A DNA stretch of 64,000 bases from Maricaulis sp039978735 (GTDB lineage: Bacteria > Pseudomonadota > Alphaproteobacteria > Caulobacterales > Maricaulaceae): contig NZ_JBDWAS010000045.1 of NCBI RefSeq assembly GCF_039978735.1, positions 124,001 to 188,000 on the forward strand, read 5' to 3'. Each line of letters opens with the position of its first letter. Positions within the stretch are counted from its first letter, which is position 1. The position numbers were made by a program, and so were the translations under genes. Positions 8,334-17,034 of this stretch are shown here, piece by piece. The notes under the pieces are model-generated. The model searched no databases, was not told the DNA's origin, and saw only the letters and a list, made by a program, of their open reading frames with translations.

Positions 8334-9575
8334 TCAAAACTGCCAGCCGAGTTCGAAAAATCCGACGGTGTCGTCAGCCCGGACCCGGGCCCGGCCGACC
8401 GGTGTCAGCACCGGATCCCAGCGCCTCGCGCTGCGCAGTCCGACGCCGGCAAGCCAGTGCTCGCCGATCAGCCGCGATCCGCCCGCCTGCCAGCTGGTCC
8501 CGTCGACATGAACGGCATCGTCGGAAAAGCCCGCATATTCCAGTGTGAACAGCCAGGGACCGGCTTCATATCCGGCCGAAGCTGACCAGGCCTGATAGCC
8601 CTGGTCGCCGGCAAGACCGTTGTCGCTGACCAGGGTGCGCAGCCCCGCCGACCAGTCGCCATGGCGCCAGGACAGGCCCGCATCCCAAGCGAGAAGGCGC
8701 TCGAAACCCGGCCGGCCGGTGGCGTCGGCGCCGCTGGCGACACCGAAAGATGCCTTGATCTCGTGATCGCCGCGGCGGATGGCGTAAATGAGGCCCAGCT
8801 CGGCCATATCGTCGAAGACGGGGCTGACCAGGCCGGCCGGTCCGTATTCGCGATGGCAGACATCGACACCGCAATCGTGCACGGCCGGAGTATATGAGGC
8901 CGAGGCCCGCAAGGTGCCGATCGTGCTTTCCTGTCCGAGGGCAACGGAGCGGAACAGGATTTTCGGCGACCAGCCCGAGGCAAGATTGGCCGTGCGTGCA
9001 CCCGACAGACGGTCTGTCGCGACCCGGCCGCCATCGGCGCGGCTGAGACGGAAAGCTGCCGGACCGCCGGCCGTGTCCAGCTGGGCAGCGCCCGGCCCAT
9101 AGCCGAAACGCAGCTCGCCCCAGCCCGTGTCGTAGTAAAGATAGGCGTCTTCCAGAGCCGTGCGGGTGGCGTCGCCAGCCGGTGCGCCGCTGCTGCGATA
9201 GCCGCTCGCCGGGCTCACCCCCGTGGCACAATCGCCGCGCCCGGCCGGACAATCACCCGCCAGCCCGCCCCATCCGCGGCGGCCGCTGTCGCGCTCGATC
9301 CGCCCGCCGAGGACCAGGCCATAGCGGCGACCGGCATCGGTGAAGCCTTCGATTGTCAGGGCCGTATCGATGTCGAACAGCGGCGTATCAGCGTCATCGC
9401 CCGAGGCGAGAACCGTGCCGGCATCGAGCTCGAAACGCGTCTCGTACGCCGCACCGAAGCCACTGTTTTCACTGGAAAATATACCGGAAGACGAGTCTGT
9501 CTGAGGGAATGCCGGCGGGGCCGCAAGCGCTCCGGACAGAGCGGCGATCAAGGTCGCGCTGAGTGTCCGTACCAT
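8334..9575 (-). CDS. outer-membrane porin-like beta-barrel protein
   Basis: A 413-residue protein with a signal peptide ending near APPAFPQ and repeated alternating hydrophobic strands ending in phenylalanine (VGFFELGWQF), the usual outer-membrane insertion signal. GAAYETRFELDAGTVLASGDD and ALEDAYLYYDTGWGELRFGYG are typical of alphaproteobacterial trimeric porins. Four cysteines in loops (CPAGRGDC, CGVDVC) could form disulfides. It lies 103 bases upstream of ntrZ on the same strand, so co-transcription is possible. Substrate unknown. Confidence 0.82.
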   Translation of the reverse strand: MVRTLSATLIAALSGALAAPPAFPQTDSSSGIFSSENSGFGAAYETRFELDAGTVLASGDDADTPLFDIDTALTIEGFTDAGRRYGLVLGGRIERDSGRRGWGGLAGDCPAGRGDCATGVSPASGYRSSGAPAGDATRTALEDAYLYYDTGWGELRFGYGPGAAQLDTAGGPAAFRLSRADGGRVATDRLSGARTANLASGWSPKILFRSVALGQESTIGTLRASASYTPAVHDCGVDVCHREYGPAGLVSPVFDDMAELGLIYAIRRGDHEIKASFGVASGADATGRPGFERLLAWDAGLSWRHGDWSAGLRTLVSDNGLAGDQGYQAWSASAGYEAGPWLFTLEYAGFSDDAVHVDGTSWQAGGSRLIGEHWLAGVGLRSARRWDPVLTPVGRARVRADDTVGFFELGWQF

Positions 9576-9675
9576 GTCTCGCGGTCCCGCCGATCGGCCC
9601 CGTCCCCCCGGACGTCGCACACCTAAAGGAGGTCAGCACGCCCGTCCGGTCAAGCACCCCGGACGGCTTGCGGAA

Positions 9676-9691
9676 AACTTGGCGCCAAGTT
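9676..9691. promoter_or_regulatory. 16-bp perfect palindrome, possible operator
   Basis: AACTTGGCGCCAAGTT is a perfect 16-base palindrome in the 263-bp gap between the divergent porin and DUF3576 lipoprotein genes. Position and symmetry suit a dimeric regulator; no regulator can be named. Confidence 0.35.
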
Positions 9692-9838
9692 GTTGCGATC
9701 CTGCCACGCTCGCAACGGGTGCCTTTCGGCGCTGGCGTGTCCCGTTTCGCATGTTATACAAATCGTCAAAGCAAGAGCGCGTCCGCGTTCACGGTTCCCC
9801 GCGTGTTACCGCTGTCTGTTTCGAAGGAGTCTCGGCTT

Positions 9839-10339
9839 ATGTCCGACCGTCGGATTCTTGGAGTAGCCCTCTCCGCCGCCATTCTTGGCCTGTCGGCCTG
9901 TGCCTCGAACAATGCGGCCGAGCAATCCGCCGCGTCGGAGAGCCGGTCCGGCCTGCGCCTGCCGTCCCTGCCCAACCCGCTGGGTGGCGGCAATCGTCCG
10001 GTCGAGGTCGAGGGTATCGGCGTCAACGGTTTCCTGTGGCGCGCCAGCCTGGACACCATCTCCTTCATGCCGCTGTCGGAAGTCGATCCGTTCGGCGGCG
10101 TCATCATCACGGACTGGTATGCCAATCCGCAGATGCCGACCGAGCGCTTCAAGCTGACGGTCTATATTCTCGATACGCGCCTCCGCGCCGACGCGCTGGC
10201 CGTCAATGTCTTCCGCCAGGTTCGTGACGACCGCGGCGAGTGGACCGACGCGCAGTCCGGTGACGACACCGCCTACGAGATCGAGAATGCGATCCTGACC
10301 CGGGCCCGACAGCTGCGTATTTCCCAGCTGGAAGGCTAG
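9839..10339 (+). CDS. DUF3576 domain lipoprotein
   Basis: A 166-residue predicted lipoprotein: signal sequence and lipobox LSAC with C21, then a low-complexity linker, then the DUF3576 domain (GVNGFLWRASLDTISFMPL, DPFGGVIITDWYANP, RFKLTVYILDTRLRADALAV). AAGGAG lies upstream of the chosen ATG. In many alphaproteobacteria this gene sits directly before leuS, as here, and may help outer-membrane biogenesis along with the downstream lptE. Role not established. Confidence 0.85.
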   Translation: MSDRRILGVALSAAILGLSACASNNAAEQSAASESRSGLRLPSLPNPLGGGNRPVEVEGIGVNGFLWRASLDTISFMPLSEVDPFGGVIITDWYANPQMPTERFKLTVYILDTRLRADALAVNVFRQVRDDRGEWTDAQSGDDTAYEIENAILTRARQLRISQLEG

Positions 10340-10365
10340 TGACGCCGTAAGGCCTCGCAGCGAGC

Positions 10366-12951
10366 ATGACCATGAGCCGATACAATCCCCGCGAGGCCGA
10401 ACCGAAATGGCAATCGGCCTGGGCGGAGCGTGATGCCTTCCGTGCCGGCGGACCCGAGTCCGGCAAGCCGAAATACTATGTCCTGGAGATGTTCCCCTAT
10501 CCGTCGGGGCGCATCCATGTCGGCCACTCCCGCAATTACACGATGGGTGACGTCGTGGCGCGCTACAAGCGCGCCCGCGGCTTCGACGTGCTGCACCCGA
10601 TGGGCTGGGACGCCTTCGGCCTGCCGGCGGAAAACGCTGCCCGTGACCGCGGCGTGCATCCGGGCAAGTGGACCTATGGCAATATCGACGTCATGCGCAA
10701 ACAGCTCCAGCGTCTGGGCCTGGCCCTCGACTGGAGCCGCGAAATCGCGACCTGCGACCCGGCCTATTATCGTCACCAGCAGGCCATCTTCCTGAAATTG
10801 TGGGAAAATGGCCTGGCCTACCGCAAGACGGCGAAGGTCAATTGGGACCCGGTCGACCAGACGGTTCTGGCCAATGAGCAGGTGATCGACGGCAAGGGCT
10901 GGCGCTCCGGCGCCGAGGTCGAGCAGCGCGAGCTGGACCAGTGGTTCTTCAAGATCACCCAGTATGCCGATGTGCTGACCGACGCCATCGAGGGTCTCGA
11001 CCGCTGGCCGGACAAGGTTCGCACGATGCAGTCGAACTGGATCGGCCGGTCGCGTGGCGCCGAAGTGCGTTTCCCGCTGACCGACACCCGTTTCGGCGAG
11101 ACGATCGACGTCTTCACGACCCGTCCGGACACCCTGTTCGGGGCCAGCTTCCTGGCCCTGGCGCCCGATCATCCGATCGTGAAGGCGCTGGCGAAGAACA
11201 ATCCCGAGATCGAAGCCTTCTGTCAGGATTGCGCCCGCATGGGCACGACGGAAGAAGAGATCGAGAAAGCCCCCAAGAAGGGTATCGATCTGGGCATCAA
11301 GGTCCGCCATCCGTTTGACGAGACTTGGGAAATCCCGGTCTGGTCGGCGAATTTCGTGCTGTCGGGCTATGGCACGGGCGCGATTTTCGGCTCGCCCGCC
11401 GGCGACCAGCGCGACCTCGACTTCGCCCGCAAATACGATCTGCCGGTCAATCCGGTGGTGCTGCCGCCGAACGCCGATGCCGCGACGCACACGATCGAGG
11501 ACGAAGCCTTCACCGGCCACGGCACGATCTATAATTCCCGCTTCCTGGACGGGCTCGAAACGCCGGCCGCGATCGAGCGCGCCATCGAGGAGCTGGAAAA
11601 GCTCGACCTCGGCAAGGGGGCGACCAGCTATCGCCTGCGCGACTGGCTGGTGTCCCGCCAGCGCTATTGGGGCTGCCCGATCCCGATCGTGCATTGCGCC
11701 GATTGCGGCGCCGTGCCGGTACCGGAAGACCAGCTGCCGGTAGTCCTGCCCGAGGATGTGACGTTCGACCAGCCGTCCAACCCGCTGGAACGCCATCCGA
11801 CCTGGAAAAACACGGACTGCCCGAAATGCGGCAAGCCGGCGCGCCGGGAAACCGATACGCTGGACACCTTCGTGTGCTCGTCCTGGTATTTCCTGCGCTT
11901 CACCTCGCCCTGGACCGGGGACGCGCCCTTTGCACCGGCCGAGGCCGAGCACTGGATGCCGGTCGATCAATATGTCGGCGGGATCGAACACGCCATCCTG
12001 CACCTGCTCTATGCCCGCTTCTTCACGCGCGCGCTGAATGATTGCGGCCTGATGAAGCTGGAGGGCGGCGAGCCCTTCGCCGGCCTGTTCACCCAGGGCA
12101 TGGTGACGCACGAGACCTACAAGTCGGCTGACGGCAAATGGCTCGGCCCCGACGAGATCGAGGAACGCGACGGCACGCGCATCGAGATCGCCACCGGCAA
12201 GCCGGTGACCGTCGGTGCGATCGAGAAAATGTCCAAGTCGAAAAAGAATGTCGTCGACCTGGATGCGTTCATCGAGAGCTATGGCGCCGATGCAGCACGC
12301 TGGTTCGTCCTGTCCGACAGCCCGCCCGAGCGTGATGTGGAGTACACCGACAGCGGTGTGGAAGGCGTCTGGCGCTTTATCCAGCGCCTTTGGACGACCG
12401 TCACCTCGCTGCCCGAGGGCGCCCCGGGTCCCGCAACGATAGCAGCCGGCGCCACAGGCGACGCACTGGAGATCCGCAAGACCGCGCACAAGGCCCTGAA
12501 ATCCGTGACGGATTCGATCGAGGGTTTCCGCTTCAACTCGGCCGTCGCCCAGGTTCACGACCTGGTCAATGCGCTGCGCAAGTTCGAACCGTCCGATGCG
12601 GCCGGCGTTGCCGCCAAGGCCGAAGGCCTGGGCATTCTCGTGCGCATGATCGCCCCCTTCGTGCCGCACCTGGCCGAAGAATGCTGGTCGGTACTGGGCG
12701 GTGAAGGCCTGGTGATCGACGCGGCCTGGCCGGATGCGGATCCGGCGCTGCTGGTCGAGGACACGGTGACACTGCCGATCCAGGTCAATGGCAAGCGCCG
12801 CGCCCAGATCGATGTGGCCAAGGGTACGCCGGAAGATGTGGTCAAGGAGCTCGCCCTGTCGCATGACGGGGTGGTGCGCGCCACCGAAGGGCTTACAGTG
12901 CGCAAGGTGATCGTGGTACCGGACCGGATCGTCAATATCGTCGTGGGATAG
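10366..12951 (+). CDS. leuS: leucine--tRNA ligase
   Basis: An 861-residue class I aminoacyl-tRNA synthetase of normal bacterial length. The HIGH-like motif is HVGH (51-54) after MFPYPSGRI; KMSKS is at 621-625. The editing domain includes TTRPDTLFGASFLALAPDHP, and a Cys-rich insertion (HCADC, then CPKCGKP) is seen in the middle. Two in-frame ATGs two codons apart could be the start; the first is used. It begins the leuS-lptE-holA operon, seven bases before lptE. Confidence 0.98.
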   Translation: MTMSRYNPREAEPKWQSAWAERDAFRAGGPESGKPKYYVLEMFPYPSGRIHVGHSRNYTMGDVVARYKRARGFDVLHPMGWDAFGLPAENAARDRGVHPGKWTYGNIDVMRKQLQRLGLALDWSREIATCDPAYYRHQQAIFLKLWENGLAYRKTAKVNWDPVDQTVLANEQVIDGKGWRSGAEVEQRELDQWFFKITQYADVLTDAIEGLDRWPDKVRTMQSNWIGRSRGAEVRFPLTDTRFGETIDVFTTRPDTLFGASFLALAPDHPIVKALAKNNPEIEAFCQDCARMGTTEEEIEKAPKKGIDLGIKVRHPFDETWEIPVWSANFVLSGYGTGAIFGSPAGDQRDLDFARKYDLPVNPVVLPPNADAATHTIEDEAFTGHGTIYNSRFLDGLETPAAIERAIEELEKLDLGKGATSYRLRDWLVSRQRYWGCPIPIVHCADCGAVPVPEDQLPVVLPEDVTFDQPSNPLERHPTWKNTDCPKCGKPARRETDTLDTFVCSSWYFLRFTSPWTGDAPFAPAEAEHWMPVDQYVGGIEHAILHLLYARFFTRALNDCGLMKLEGGEPFAGLFTQGMVTHETYKSADGKWLGPDEIEERDGTRIEIATGKPVTVGAIEKMSKSKKNVVDLDAFIESYGADAARWFVLSDSPPERDVEYTDSGVEGVWRFIQRLWTTVTSLPEGAPGPATIAAGATGDALEIRKTAHKALKSVTDSIEGFRFNSAVAQVHDLVNALRKFEPSDAAGVAAKAEGLGILVRMIAPFVPHLAEECWSVLGGEGLVIDAAWPDADPALLVEDTVTLPIQVNGKRRAQIDVAKGTPEDVVKELALSHDGVVRATEGLTVRKVIVVPDRIVNIVVG

Positions 12952-12958
12952 GAAAGCC

Positions 12959-13477
12959 ATGCGTACCAGCCGTCGAGTGATCCTGGGCTCTCTGGCAGCC
13001 TCCTTCACGCTGGCGCTGGGCGCTTGCGGTTTTTCCCCGATGTACGGATCGAGCGCGGTCGGCGGCACACTGTCCCAGATCCGTGTCGAGACGGGCGATG
13101 AACGGGTCGACTTCCTGCTGCAGGAGGCCCTGATCGACCAGATGGGCTCGCGACATGCCGATGGCGATCTGACGTTGCGGACGGAGACCGATCTGGGCGC
13201 GACCGGGCTGGGCGTCGGAGCCGATGCGATCGTCCGGCGCTTTTCCATCCGGCTTGAAGTCGACTATGCGCTCTATCGTGACGGAGAGGTTGACCCGGTT
13301 CTCGTCGGCTCCACCTATGGCGAGGCCTCCTATAATCTCTCAGGGTCTGTCTACGCCTCCATGATCTCCGAGCAGGATGCCCAGGCGCGCGCAGCCCGGA
13401 TGGCGGCCCAGCGGGTCTCCATGCAGCTTGTGCGCGCGCTGGACGAGATCCAGACCCAGGGGCCCGCCACGCCATGA
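12959..13477 (+). CDS. lptE: LPS assembly lipoprotein LptE
   Basis: A 172-residue outer-membrane lipoprotein that plugs the LptD barrel for lipopolysaccharide export. Signal sequence with lipobox LGAC (C23), followed by GFSPMYGSS, the hallmark start of alphaproteobacterial LptE, and the two-layer fold (LSQIRVETGDERVDFLLQEAL, SIRLEVDYALYRDGE). It sits between leuS and holA, a conserved order, and overlaps holA by four bases (ATGA), suggesting translational coupling. Confidence 0.92.
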   Translation: MRTSRRVILGSLAASFTLALGACGFSPMYGSSAVGGTLSQIRVETGDERVDFLLQEALIDQMGSRHADGDLTLRTETDLGATGLGVGADAIVRRFSIRLEVDYALYRDGEVDPVLVGSTYGEASYNLSGSVYASMISEQDAQARAARMAAQRVSMQLVRALDEIQTQGPATP

Positions 13478-14526
13478 AGGTATCGGCCCGCGACGCCGAT
13501 GCGCGCGTCCGGACCCCGGATCCGGCCATCAAGGCCTATCTGATCTACGGGCCGGATCGCGGCCTCGCTCACGAGCGCGCCGGCACGCTGGTCAAGTCGA
13601 TCCTGTCCGATCCGGACGATCCCTTCGCGCTGACCCTCCTCACCGAGGAAGACCTCAAATCCGATCCGGCCGCGCTGGCCGATGCGATGGTCGCCATGTC
13701 GCTGACCGGGGGTCAGCGTCTGGTCCGGGTCCGGCTCAGTGGCGAGACCGGCGGCGGGCCTGTCGCGGACATAATTTCCGAGATTGAAAGCGGCTCTCTG
13801 GCGCCGCAAACCGTACTCGTGGTCGAGTCCGGAGACCTAACGCCGCGAGGGAAGCTTCGGAAAACCTTCGAACCGGCAAAAAAGGCTTTATCTATAGCAT
13901 GTTACGCCGATGACGCGCGATCGCTCGGAAACCTCGCTGAAGACCTACTCAAGGCTGAGGGTCTGTCGATTGCATCTGATGCGCGCATGCTCTGGCTGCC
14001 ACGGCTCGAAGGCGACCGCGCACTCGCCCGCGGGGAGATCGACAAGCTGATTCTCTACAAGGGTCTTCGCGGCCAGCGCGCCGAGGGCGACGATATCGTG
14101 ACGCTCGAGGATGTCGAGGCGATCGCCGCCGACCAGGGCGAGGCCCAGATGGACGCCGTCATCGAGCCCGCCCTGCTCGGCCGGCTTGCGGAGGCCGACA
14201 AGGCCTATGTCCGCTCGGTGAGCGCCGGCGGCAGTCCGGTTGCAGTCCTGCGCGCCCTGCAGCGGCGGCTCGACCAGATCGGTGTCGTGCAGAGTTCCGG
14301 CGGCGATGATGCCGCCCTGGCGCGTTCGGGTGCGCCGCGCTTCGGTCCCCAGGCCGACGCCTTCAAGCGGCAGGTCGGCCTGTGGCGCGGCCGCCGGCTG
14401 GATCATGCGCGGCAGCTCGCCTTCCAAGCCGAGCGGGATGTCAAACGGTCGGGAAGCCCGGCCGAGGCTCTGGTCAGCGAATTGCTGATCCGGCTGGCGC
14501 GCGGCGCCGCACAGGCCAGCCGCTAG
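13474..14526 (+). CDS. holA: DNA polymerase III subunit delta
   Basis: A 350-residue clamp-loader subunit. It has the N-terminal IKAYLIYGPDRGLAHERAGTL region, the central LVVESGDLTPRGKLRKTFE, and the C-terminal collar part with LLGRLAEADKAYVRSVSAGG. Delta opens the beta sliding clamp during loading. It overlaps the lptE stop by four bases. A hairpin-rich intergenic element follows immediately. Confidence 0.93.
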   Translation: MKVSARDADARVRTPDPAIKAYLIYGPDRGLAHERAGTLVKSILSDPDDPFALTLLTEEDLKSDPAALADAMVAMSLTGGQRLVRVRLSGETGGGPVADIISEIESGSLAPQTVLVVESGDLTPRGKLRKTFEPAKKALSIACYADDARSLGNLAEDLLKAEGLSIASDARMLWLPRLEGDRALARGEIDKLILYKGLRGQRAEGDDIVTLEDVEAIAADQGEAQMDAVIEPALLGRLAEADKAYVRSVSAGGSPVAVLRALQRRLDQIGVVQSSGGDDAALARSGAPRFGPQADAFKRQVGLWRGRRLDHARQLAFQAERDVKRSGSPAEALVSELLIRLARGAAQASR

Positions 14527-14631
14527 AGCAATTTCATCGCCATTGAAGTCGATGCAATTGCTCCAGCTTTTTTAAGTGGTCGCATTTTCGAACCGCAAAA
14601 CCGATTCCCACTTTTGCTGAAAATGCTTCAG
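14524..14631. repeat. double-hairpin intergenic element acting as terminator
   Basis: Two imperfect hairpins lie in tandem. The first (gagcaattTcatcg / cgatgCaattgctc) is followed by CAGCTTTTTT and is a plausible terminator for holA. The second (gcattttc...gcaaaa / ttttgc...gaaaatgc) follows directly. The combination of GAGCAATT and GCATTTTC-GCAAAA arms resembles intergenic palindromic elements common in alphaproteobacterial genomes. It separates convergent holA and parB. Confidence 0.6.
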
Positions 14632-14649
14632 CTACCCTTCCTTGAGGGC

Positions 14650-15579
14650 TCAGGCGGTGCGGTTTCCGGACAGCCGGCGGCAGACATCGTCGAGCTGTTC
14701 GAGCGTCTTGTACTGCACCCGGATCTCGCCGCCCTTGCTGCCATGACGGATATCGACGGACAGGCCGAGGCGGGCCGTGACGTCGGACTCCAGCGCCCGT
14801 GTGTCAGCATCCTTGTCACCAGGCTTGGGGGCCTTGCCGGCCTTGCTGTCAGCGGCTTTTCCGGACTGGGCATCGCGGGCCAGACGCTCGGTCTCGCGCA
14901 CGGACAGGCCCTTCTCGACAATGATGCGGACAAGCGCTTCCGGATCGGGCGCGGTGGCGATCGCCCGGGCATGACCCGTGCTGATTTCACCGCTGGCGAG
15001 AGACGTCAGGACGGCCTCCGGCAGGGCCAGAAGGCGGACCATATTGGCGACATGGCTGCGGCTCTTGGACACGGCGCGCGCAACATCGTCCTGGGTGTGA
15101 CCGAAGCGGTCGATCAGCTGGCGGTAGGCATGGGCCTCTTCCACCGGGTTGAGGTCGGAGCGCTGGACGTTCTCGACAATGCCAATTTCCAGCGTTTCCT
15201 TGTCGGTGAGCTCGCGGACAAGTGCAGGAATATCGTGCAGGCGGGCCTTCTGGGCCGCGCGCCAGCGGCGTTCGCCGGCAACGATCTCATAGGCTTCGCC
15301 CTCGCCCTTGATCGGCCGCACGAGGATCGGCTGGACCACGCCCTTTTCGGCGATCGATTCCGACAGCGCTTCCAGCTCGGATTCGGTAATCGTCTTGCGC
15401 GGCTGGTCCGGATTGGGCCGGATCAGTTCGATCGGCAGGGTGCGCACACCATCGCGCGAGCGCGGTGCGGAGGCCGGCGCATCACCGCCATCCGTCGCGG
15501 CATAATCCTCGGTCTCGACCTCACCCAAGAGGGCGGACAGGCCTCGGCCCAGACGGCGGTTCTTGTCAGTGGATGTCAT
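14650..15579 (-). CDS. parB: chromosome-partitioning protein ParB
   Basis: A 309-residue centromere-binding protein. It starts with RLGRGLSALLGE, has the CTP-binding GERRWRAA box after PNPDQPRK and GVVQPILVRP, and a helix-turn-helix (HTQDDVARAVSKSRSHVANM) that reads parS. ParB loads at parS and spreads as a CTP clamp to form the partition complex that ParA moves. Its start overlaps the parA stop by four bases. Several parS sites lie 1.3-3.4 kb away within rsmG, mnmG and the gap before mnmE. Confidence 0.97.
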   Translation of the reverse strand: MTSTDKNRRLGRGLSALLGEVETEDYAATDGGDAPASAPRSRDGVRTLPIELIRPNPDQPRKTITESELEALSESIAEKGVVQPILVRPIKGEGEAYEIVAGERRWRAAQKARLHDIPALVRELTDKETLEIGIVENVQRSDLNPVEEAHAYRQLIDRFGHTQDDVARAVSKSRSHVANMVRLLALPEAVLTSLASGEISTGHARAIATAPDPEALVRIIVEKGLSVRETERLARDAQSGKAADSKAGKAPKPGDKDADTRALESDVTARLGLSVDIRHGSKGGEIRVQYKTLEQLDDVCRRLSGNRTA

Positions 15580-16421
15580 GCGGCTTCACCCTGCTCTTCC
15601 CGGCGGCGTTTGCGCTCTTGCTGGACGATTTCCTTGGCCAGGCTGATATAGGCCTGCGAGCCGGAGCATTGCAGATCATAGAGCAGCACCGGCTTGCCCA
15701 CGGATGGCGCTTCGGAGACCCGCACATTGCGCGGGATCATCGTCTTGTAGACCTTGTCGCCGAAATGCTCGCGCACATCGGCGGCAACTTCGGCGGAGAG
15801 ATTGTTGCGGCCGTCATACATGGTCAGCACGACGCCCTGGATCTCCAGCTTGGTGTTCAGATGGCCGCGCACACGCTCGACGGTACGCAGGAGCTGGGAC
15901 AGGCCCTCAAGGGCGAAGAATTCGCACTGCAGCGGCACCAGGATGGCATCGGCCGCGGTGAGCGAATTCACCGTCAGCACGTTCAGCGAAGGCGGACAGT
16001 CGATCAGGATATAGTCCAGCCCGTCCTCATCCTGCGACAGCGCGGCAATGCTCTGGTCGACAGCGCGCTTGAGCCGGTAGGAGCGGCGCTGATCGTCGGC
16101 CAGTTCCAGCTCGACCCCGGACAGGAGTTGGTCGGACGGCACGATGGACAGGCCCGGCACCACGGTCGGCACGAGGGCCGACTTCAGCGGATCGCCGCCC
16201 ACCAGGACGTCATAGGATGTCAGGGTGCGCTTGCTCGGCGGCACGCCCAGCCCGGTGGACGCATTGCCCTGGGGGTCCAGATCGATGATCGCGACCTTCT
16301 GGCGGATGGCTGCCAGGGCGGTGCCCAGATTGATGGCTGTGGTGGTCTTGCCCACGCCGCCCTTCTGGTTGGCGATGGCGATGACGCGGGGCGCTCTGCG
16401 GCGCTCGTTCTTATCGGACAC
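15576..16421 (-). CDS. parA: chromosome-partitioning ATPase ParA
   Basis: A 281-residue deviant Walker ATPase: KGGVGKTT (Walker A), VAIIDLDPQGNASTGLG, and DYILIDCPPSLNVLT (Walker B). ParA-ATP dimers coat the nucleoid and pull ParB-parS complexes to the opposite pole. Overlap with rsmG upstream (11 bases) and parB downstream (4 bases) shows a tight rsmG-parA-parB unit. Confidence 0.97.
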   Translation of the reverse strand: MSDKNERRRAPRVIAIANQKGGVGKTTTAINLGTALAAIRQKVAIIDLDPQGNASTGLGVPPSKRTLTSYDVLVGGDPLKSALVPTVVPGLSIVPSDQLLSGVELELADDQRRSYRLKRAVDQSIAALSQDEDGLDYILIDCPPSLNVLTVNSLTAADAILVPLQCEFFALEGLSQLLRTVERVRGHLNTKLEIQGVVLTMYDGRNNLSAEVAADVREHFGDKVYKTMIPRNVRVSEAPSVGKPVLLYDLQCSGSQAYISLAKEIVQQERKRRREEQGEAA

Positions 16422-17034
16422 GCTCGACCTCTTTGATGCGCAGGATCACACCGTCGCTCGTCTGACTGGGTATGACTTCAGGATCGACTGTCCAGCTTTT
16501 GCGGGCTTCGGTCAATTCATCCTGGTACTGCCGGCCCTTGAAGAAGAGGCCTTCAGCCCCGTTTTTCAACAGGGGCGCGGTATAGCCCAATAATTTATTC
16601 AACGGCGCGAAGGCCCGCGCGGTGACGAGATCGAAACCTTCCGCCGGATCGAGCGTCTCCACCCGCACCGAGCGCGCCTCGGCGTCGAGGCCCAGCTCGT
16701 CGATTACCTTGCGCAGGAAAGCGACTTTCTTGCCCACGGAATCGATCATGACGACACGGGCCGCCTGCCCCCGATCCCGGAAACCCAGCGCCAGGGCGAT
16801 GCCCGGAAAGCCGGCACCGGCACCCAGATCGGCGACAAGACGCGTTTCACGTGAAACAAGGGGCATCAGCTGGAAGCTGTCCAGGGCATGGCGCTCCCAG
16901 AAATGATCGAGCGAACTGCGCGCCACGAGATTGGTGTGAGCGCTCGTCTCGACGAGGATCTGCCGCCAGCGGTCAAAGCCGTCGAGCGTTTCACGTGAAA
17001 CACCCGTGCGGGCCTGGAAGTCGTCGCGTGTCAC
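16411..17034 (-). CDS. rsmG: 16S rRNA (guanine527-N7)-methyltransferase RsmG
   Basis: A 207-residue SAM-dependent methyltransferase (GidB). The SAM loop is LVADLGAGAGFPGIALAL; other family blocks are ANLVARSSLDHFWERHALDS and VTARAFAPLNKLLGY. It methylates G527 of 16S rRNA. It starts at the base next to the mnmG stop codon and contains two parS sites in its first third, so the centromere is inside coding DNA. Confidence 0.96.
   Translation of the reverse strand: MTRDDFQARTGVSRETLDGFDRWRQILVETSAHTNLVARSSLDHFWERHALDSFQLMPLVSRETRLVADLGAGAGFPGIALALGFRDRGQAARVVMIDSVGKKVAFLRKVIDELGLDAEARSVRVETLDPAEGFDLVTARAFAPLNKLLGYTAPLLKNGAEGLFFKGRQYQDELTEARKSWTVDPEVIPSQTSDGVILRIKEVERVR
16843..16858. promoter_or_regulatory. 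parS site 1
   Basis: CGTTTCACGTGAAACA matches the bacterial parS consensus TGTTTCACGTGAAACA at 15 of 16 positions, with a perfect 14-base palindromic core. It lies inside rsmG. Confidence 0.9.
16987..17002. promoter_or_regulatory. parS site 2
   Basis: CGTTTCACGTGAAACA, identical to site 1 and 144 bases from it, near the 5' end of rsmG. The 14-base core is perfect. Confidence 0.9.

Noticed and set aside
10336..13248. 970-codon minus-strand open frame opposite leuS
   Set aside because: Antisense to a certain housekeeping gene; stops are scarce simply because of high GC at third positions.
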